A stretch of 64,000 nt of DNA. Source: Hemicordylus capensis (lineage: Eukaryota > Chordata > Lepidosauria > Squamata > Cordylidae). Positions within the stretch are counted from its first letter, which is position 1, and every line of letters begins with the position of its first letter. The DNA lies in NCBI RefSeq assembly GCF_027244095.1, contig NC_069660.1, positions 105,128,834 through 105,192,833 on the forward strand, read 5' to 3'. Shown in pieces: positions 58,013 to 64,000 of the stretch. Both the position numbers and the translations under genes were made by a program. The notes below the pieces were generated by a model, which was not told the origin of the DNA, searched no databases, and worked only from the letters and a program-made list of their open reading frames with translations.

Positions 58013-58019
58013 ATTTATA
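58013..58019 (-). promoter_or_regulatory. INSL5: INSL5 TATA box
   Basis: On the - strand, TATAAAT lies in gccctataaattggtc, about 80 nt upstream of the ATG. This gives a short 5' UTR of about 50 nt, normal for relaxin-family hormone genes. Confidence 0.65.
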
Positions 58020-58024
58020 GGGCA

Positions 58025-58465
58025 AGCTTATCTTTTCTGTTAGTCAAATGATGGGTTTGATGATGTTTTAATGTTTGTCAGATATTTCTTGTAACATTTT
58101 AAGTGCTTTCAGATTTGCACTTGGGACTGTTCCCAAATAGTAATAAAGGTTATAATAGATTACTATATTGTCTAACAATAGCAACACACACAGTTGTCTG
58201 GTATATGTCTCAGTTTGTCATTCTTTCCCCCATGCTAGATCTCCCACTAGAGCTAAACTACAAATGTGCACTTCCTGCCAAACAAAGATTGTATCGCATG
58301 TTTCACAGTTATCACAAATAACTGTGGCTTCAAAATTAGGTTTTGATAGTCGAAGGCCACATATTACATACCAGTTGAAGAACATCCTGAGCACATTCAA
58401 TTTATTTCATCAGGACTTTGATTCAAAGTGAGGCTTGTTTTATTTGTATCATTACATGTTCTGCT
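58025..58465. other. Upstream region of INSL5, no gene seen
   Basis: An 87-codon frame on the + strand shows no known features. It may hold proximal INSL5 control sites, but none is recognisable. Confidence 0.4.
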
Positions 58466-58469
58466 GCTA

Positions 58470-58820
58470 CTACAACAACTACAACAAATATTTATATACC
58501 GCTTTTCAGTCAAAGTTCTCAAAGCAGCTTACATAGAAAAATAAATAATGAATAGTTGGTTTCCTATCCCCAAAGGGCTGACAGTCTAAAAAGGAGCTTC
58601 TAACTGAGCAAAGAGGCACCTTTGTGGCCATTCTCTTTATTGATCAGGGGAGATCAACTGGCCCTATCAAGCTCCAGCACAACAACCCTCCAATGGCAGT
58701 TGCTGGTGTCTATCTTATGTTTCCTTTTAAAGTAAGTGCCCTTTGGGGATAGGGATCCCTCTTTATTTATTTTCTCTCTATGTATAAATGGCTTTGGGAA
58801 CTTTTGTTGAATAGTAGTAA
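58470..58820. repeat. L2-tailed interspersed repeat, head-to-head composite (copy 3)
   Basis: Starts in the forward orientation (aaatatttatataccgcttt, aaagggctgacagtct), then at about 58600 switches to a full inverted copy (gcaaagaggcacctttgtgg ... gccctttggggataggga ... ctatgtataaatggctttgg). The two tails form inverted arms. Confidence 0.7.
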
Positions 58821-59259
58821 AATATTGGTGTTAGTAGTAGTAGTAAAAAGAAAAATAATGCTGTTGTAATTTTTTTTCCATTTAATTTGTAATTCCATGC
58901 AATAACACTTTGAAGGGAATTTGGAAAGTACTTGTTTAATTTTGGAATACCACATGACAATTTTCTTGTTCTGTTAATGCACACATATGCGAGGGAGGGG
59001 GCTACACCCTAGGGGGGGTCTATGCCATCAGTTATTTTGAGCTTTGTCCATTACTGAACCCATGGAATGAATCACTTAATCAAGGTGCAAATTTGAGGTT
59101 GTGGAGAATTAAAAATGAGGCAAAAAGCCCCAAGAACACCAGAAGTTCTTGTTTCAGTCCTGTTTTACTCTGGGGAAATGTGTATGGCTCTGAGATTCTC
59201 TGCCTGTGCAAGCAAGTCCAAAGTCAGGATGATTCTAAAGAGATCATTCCATTTTAACC

Positions 59260-59760
59260 CCTAATGTTTGTTTATTTGGATTATTTGTTACCCTGCTCCT
59301 CCATTTTACAATCCTCAGGGCAGCATAAACCTTAAATGTAACAATCATGATTTTTAAAAAACCCCAAAATACAAGCATTAATATGAATGTTAACCTGCTA
59401 ACCTAAAGAAAAAAAGAGCTACAGCAACAGAAACAAAATTATTCCATATTGTCACAAGTCTAGTTAAATAAAAAGGTGCTCACCAGGATAGAATGATAGA
59501 TGTGGCACCAGACAAGGCTTCCTAGGAAGAATCTTCCACCACAGGGGTGCTGCAATGGAGGTGGCCATATTTTTAGTTGCCTCCCACTTAACCTCTGAAA
59601 TCATAGACACCCAGGGAGAGACTTCAGGGAGTGATCTTGGCATTCAGGCAGGTTAATATTGGAGTAGGCCATCTTTTAGTGGCATAGATGAACAAACCCT
59701 CCTGTAAGCACTTATCCCACCTTGTACGTAGTGCTTTCGAGTCAAGCTTGCTGCCTCTCA
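59260..59760 (-). mobile_element. Diverged L2-clade LINE 3' region
   Basis: gttaccctgctcctccattt and cctcagggcagcataaacct form a worn tail; then cttcctaggaagaatcttcc, cacaggggtgctgcaatgga and attcaggcaggttaatattg resemble the L2 3' block. It is strongly diverged. Confidence 0.45.
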
Positions 59761-59764
59761 ACCC

Positions 59765-61055
59765 CTTCAGAGACCCTGCCCCCTTAAACTTTACAACTAC
59801 GAGAGACAGTCACAGAGTTGTGCTAACTTTCCTTTTATCCTTGAGGCATCTGAGGCACTAGGATGTTGTGGGTGGGAGACCATACATGGTCCCATTCCTG
59901 TCTGTCACCAGTGAGGTGGTGTAAGTCACCACTGCACTGCATCAGGAGTGCCCAAACAGCCACATCAGTGCAGCAGTGGAAATGGTTGCTGCAGGCATTG
60001 TGGGATTAGGTTTTGGGGCAATAGTGGTCAAATGATATGTAAAGTGCAAATACTTTTCCTGAAGGGTTATTTTAACCCAACACTTCTGCAGAAAGCTGCA
60101 GTCTGCAACAAAGTGAAGATTGTCCTGTGAGATGGACAGCATCCAGCAAGACAGAGTCTAAAGCTGGAGAGCAGGACCGGACTGGTCTCAGTTTCTGAGC
60201 AGGAGGCAGCATGTCAGCTGGGATATCCTCAGGCTTTTCCAGACAGTCTGATGTCCTTGAATAGAATATAATAAAGCAACTCCCCCCAAATATAGTTGTA
60301 GGGCTCTCTCTCCCCACCTCCTTTAAAGCCTGCTGTTGCTCCCTTATCAAAATCACCCCTTCCAAGCTGTTTTTTACCCCACGGAGGAAAAGATAAGAGT
60401 TCTTATACCTTTTTGCCCCACTTGGAATAAACCAGCACTGAGAGGGGGGTGATTTAAAGAGGGCATCATTCCACCTCCAGTGTAATGTGGTTGCAGACTG
60501 AATCTATTTATGCTGCTTTGGGTAAAAGGAAACCTCTCAAAGTGAATGTTCACACAACAGAAATATATGTAGTTTGTGCTTAAGCACTGTCCTAAGAAGT
60601 GCTATATCTCAGGCATAGAATTGTGACACTAGACTGGTAGAAGATCAAGTTAGCAAAACTGTAACTATAGTGGCTGACACAAGGATATGTTAGTGCAGTA
60701 ATGTGTGCCCGCAAGTTGCGCAAAAGGGGGAAAAATTGTTCCAAGGATGTAAGACTTACAAGAGTAAGTCTATAGGCAACAATGGGCTTATATTTGTGTT
60801 TGTGCAAATATTGGGTGTTTGGGCTGATGTGCTCTTGCATGGTATATCAGCCTCTGATTTTCTAGTCATTGAATATTCTGTGAATTGTTATGTTTAGAAC
60901 TTTGGTGTTATGTTATTTTGTTGTCATAATACAGCGGTTTTTTGTAGTTTATTTCAATCCTTTGTGATTAACGAGATTTCCTATGCATTTGACAACAGAG
61001 ATTACAAGTTCATCAATGCACACACTGAAGTAAACACGATTATGAAGCCTGCTAT
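59765..61055. other. Intergenic right of INSL5, no gene seen
   Basis: A 97-codon - strand frame at 60072-60365 is unrecognised and lacks splice support. DNAI4 would be expected in this direction, but I see no exon of it. Confidence 0.4.
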
Positions 61056-61061
61056 TGATGC

Positions 61062-61185
61062 TGAAAGGCATCATCTCATACTGCGTGGGAGGAGGCAATG
61101 GTAAACCCCTCCTGTATTCTACCAAAGAAAACCACAGGGCTCTGTGGGCGCCAGGAGTCGAAATCGACAGCACACTTTACCTTTA
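61062..61185 (+). repeat. BovB/RTE-type 3' tail (SINE or LINE end)
   Basis: ctgcgtgggaggaggcaatg, then aaacccctcctgtattctac, aaaccacagggctctgtggg and cgccaggagtcgaaatcgac followed by cacactttacctt. This is the 3' end shared by squamate BovB LINEs and the SINEs they mobilise. Confidence 0.7.
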
Positions 61186-61189
61186 TTGA

Positions 61190-62240
61190 TTCCTAGCATC
61201 ACCCATATTTTCCAGGATCAATAAATTAAAGGCTGGCTGACCAATATTTACTTTGCTGCATATTAAGATATACTGAGAGCTACTGAAGCATTGGAAAGTT
61301 CTCTGTTTTCTAGTACATCCAATAAATCAACAACTGTTTCTACTCATTAAAAAGAAGGATGTCTCATTTTATCACATTTTTGGAGATAATGATTAACAGC
61401 CTGCTCACCCTAATGGATGCCATCTTTAGAAGCATACAGGAAATAGTTTTGTCACATAATTTCTTCATTAAAATGTGCAAAATGCACATGGAAATGGGTG
61501 TTAATGCCCTTCTTAGTGGTCTATAATTTTAATGTGTTTAAACATTCAGTGCTTGCTGCCAAGCTGTTCATGCCAGTTTTGTAGTTTTAAAAATATGCCT
61601 CACAAATCTCTAGGTTTATATAGACTTTAGGGCTATACAATCAGCTAATGAGGTAGGGCATTTAAATGCAAGACTTTTGAGACTAGAGAGAGCATTTCCA
61701 AAATGCACACGACATAGGTGCTTTGAAAGAAATCAGTTTAGCTAACCATTACTTATTTCTTAACATACTTATTAGAACTTGCATCCCACCTTCGCCAAGT
61801 GCCCTCAAGGAAGACCCCAAATGATTAAAACAAGAAATTATAAGCACAGTTTATCAACTTTGCCAGTAAACTCTGAAATGATACTATTGTATCCACAAAA
61901 ACATACCTTAACCCAAAGCGTGTAAAAGTTTAGTTTCCATATCATAGTCTTTGGCACATGTCATGCTGTGCTATATTTCACTGACTTGAGCACTAGTGTG
62001 GTACTCGATTGCATAACTACCATGGCGTAGTCCTGGATCTGGATCACTAGGATCAGCTACTTTCTCACTGCCCATTTGAGATGACTGTAGATAGATTCTT
62101 CCTGTGAATATAATCTGCCTTTTGTTCCTTTGCATAGTTTTTGAATCAATGCTGGTGTGATTCTGGTCTCTGCTTGGAAAGTAGGTTGGAAGTTAATGAT
62201 TGGCATGAGGTGGTCTACCCACGGGCACTGAGATACACTT
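61190..62240. other. Intergenic, no gene seen
   Basis: A short L2-like tail is at about 61775-61860 (cttgcatcccaccttcgcca). Otherwise no element was recognised. Confidence 0.4.
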
Positions 62241-62248
62241 GGGGCCAG

Positions 62249-62380
62249 TGCTCCCTCTAACAGGGACTCCCAGATGTTGTTGACTATAACACCTAGAATC
62301 TCCAGCTGCAATGGCTTTCGTGTGGGGATTCTGGGAGTTGTAGTCAACAACATCTGGGAATCTCTGTAATAGGGAACACT
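62249..62380. mobile_element. hAT-type foldback MITE, second copy of the 2041 family
   Basis: Arms tccctctaacagggactccc and its diverged reverse complement, loop tgcaatggctttcg. It aligns along its length with 2041-2176. A target duplication is not clear. Confidence 0.7.
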
Positions 62381-62674
62381 CCTAGGAACCCTTGGCTGCA
62401 AGAGTACACTTCTACCAGATGGGTATTGGCTGGCCATCAAGAATATAGAGCTATGACTTACTGTATGCTCACAGCTCTACTCCACTGACGGTGACTTGAT
62501 ACTCATTGGCATTGTGACTTCACTTACACAAGACCTCCTATTCACTACACTCTGTTCTCAGGTTTTACTGAACTTGGGTGGATGAACTCCTACTTGGACA
62601 TGGAAGAGGGGAGTCAGTCAGTTTGGTTGCTGTTGCATTATTCCAATTTTAATGAACCCATATTATAATGTCAG

Positions 62675-62676
<2 letters not shown>

Positions 62677-62742
<66 letters not shown>
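62677..62742. repeat. (GT)33 microsatellite
   Basis: About 33 uninterrupted GT units, the longest pure dinucleotide run in the window. Confidence 0.97.
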
Positions 62743-62743
<1 letters not shown>

Positions 62744-62744
62744 G

Positions 62745-63080
62745 GAGGAGGAGGACTGGCCCTTTCAGAGGGAAAGGAGTTCCAAAAAGATTCCCAACAG
62801 GTCTGTTATATAATAAATCACATTTAATAATGTAATAGTTACATTTTCCCCCATGGTGAATTATTAAATGTCAAGTACTAAATATCATTTCTGTTTGTTA
62901 AAAACTATATTTGTATATGGATATATATACATTTTACTACTTTGGACTGGATAGATTAGAACCAATTACATCATGCAAAGCATCCACCTGAAAAAAAAAC
63001 AAAAAGGAGATTTACATGGGTAAATTAAGAAGCACAATTATTAAAAAGCAAATGTTTAAAAACAGAATTTATGCATTGAA
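62745..63080. other. Intergenic, no gene seen
   Basis: A+T-rich with no recognisable element. Confidence 0.4.
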
Positions 63081-63086
63081 CACATT

Positions 63087-63256
63087 GGCTGACATGATGC
63101 ACAGCATTAAGGTGGTATAACACACCACTGTGGAGGTGTTGCAGACTTCAAAGGATGTTCAGGGGCTCTGTAAATGAGGCAGCCCCAACACTCCCTTTAA
63201 AATCCACAACAGCCCCACAGTGTTATGCCACTGTAATACTGTGCATCATGTCAGCC
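63087..63256. mobile_element. MITE of the ggcYgacatg family
   Basis: Perfect 16-bp ends GGCTGACATGATGCAC and GTGCATCATGTCAGCC, with further pairing (gtggtataacac/gtgttatgccac). It is 170 bp and flanked by att on both sides, which could be a 3-bp duplication of PIF/Harbinger type. Confidence 0.78.
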
Positions 63257-63259
63257 ATT

Positions 63260-64000
63260 ATTCTGAAAAGGCCTTATCCAAGAGAAAATATTACCTTGCC
63301 CTAATATTATAAATAGGTTAGAATATTTACATTACAGCATATAATGATCTTCTTGTATTCCTGTTCTATCTACTATTGCCGCCTCATTATCAGTAACAAA
63401 CGGTTAACCAAGGGGGAACTTGAGTATAGGGATGAGCAGCTCAAACCTACAACTTGCTGCTGCAGGATACAAATGCTTGGAATTGAATTTTCCAAAAACC
63501 ACCCATCACAGTGCCACACATTCAAACATTATACTGGCAGGGCAGTGACATGGCGTAAGCACTGCAGGTTGATATACCAGCATCAATGTTTAAGATGGAA
63601 GTGTCCGTAACTTGGAAGACTGCATCTAATTTAGAAGTTGTGTCAATTTTCATTTGCAGTGTTTAGGTCAGTCTTTGCATTTCCTCCATCTGTAAATTGA
63701 ATGCAAATGCCAAATTGAGTAGAATGTATATCTGACTTTAAAATGGCTCTTTTCCTCTTGCTATCTCACACTGACAACATTCACATCTTTCAGACAAAAA
63801 GGCATGCCACTGATGACAACACAGCTAATATTGTGTGTGTATCAGCAGTTGAACCACAGTAGGAAATTAGCTTCCTACTGCAAACTTCTGCAGAATGTTT
63901 TGTACTTAACAACGTTCACCCTTAGAAAACCATGAAATCAGGGGGCAGTAAAGTGTGTTTTCATATGTGCTGATGTATGAAGCAGGCAATCATAATGATG
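63260..64000. other. Intergenic to window end, no gene seen
   Basis: An 88-codon frame at 63344-63610 has no recognisable features. Confidence 0.4.

Noticed and set aside
59765-64000. Search for DNAI4 (WDR78) exons at the right edge
   Set aside because: Expected from synteny, but no WD-repeat-like exon with splice sites was seen. The gene probably lies beyond the window.

Overview
The window is vertebrate nuclear DNA, almost certainly from a squamate reptile. Short, spliced, strongly conserved host exons sit in long A+T-rich introns packed with repeats of squamate type: CR1 LINEs whose ORF1 has an esterase domain, L2-clade LINEs with their small L2-tailed tRNA SINEs, a BovB-like 3' tail, hAT and other foldback MITEs, non-autonomous Helitrons and a DIRS retroelement. 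No tool was run. Gene names come from recognising the proteins; exon edges come from GT/AG sites that keep one reading frame.

Three host genes are supported. (1) SGIP1, + strand: the last seven coding exons (4582-23904) encode the whole C-terminal mu-homology domain of this endocytic adaptor; the gene's 5' part lies to the left of the window. (2) DYNLT5 (TCTEX1D1), + strand: four coding exons (43497-53151) give a complete 177-residue Tctex1-type dynein light chain. A CpG island at about 36.6-37.3 kb with a strong splice donor is its likely promoter and 5' UTR exon. (3) INSL5, - strand: two coding exons (57934 down to 56547) give a complete 135-residue insulin/relaxin-family prohormone, with a TATA box and a poly(A) signal. 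The order SGIP1>, DYNLT5>, <INSL5 is that of human 1p31.3. DNAI4 would be expected to the right of INSL5, but I could not support any exon of it before the end of the window.

Layout. 1-24 kb: SGIP1 introns and exons, holding L2 pieces, an exact 253-bp tandem duplication, a broken DIRS element of about 5.8 kb, a Helitron about 130 bp before an SGIP1 exon, and a CR1 copy in the last intron. 24-36.5 kb: SGIP1 3' UTR and intergenic DNA with MITEs and one unexplained exon-like stretch on the - strand. 36.5-53.2 kb: DYNLT5, whose first intron holds an antisense CR1 with both ORFs recognisable, and whose third intron holds a hAT element that split a SINE. 53-64 kb: INSL5 between Helitron, MITE and L2 pieces.

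The three genes are neighbours by ancestry and do not form a pathway: clathrin adaptor, dynein light chain and gut hormone. I found no new multi-gene system. The points most worth a second look are the relaxin-3-like B chain kept in this INSL5, the two Helitron families with GC-rich cargo, the exact 253-bp duplication, the SINE/hAT nest with a clear 8-bp target duplication, and the orphan exon-like stretch at 27 kb.
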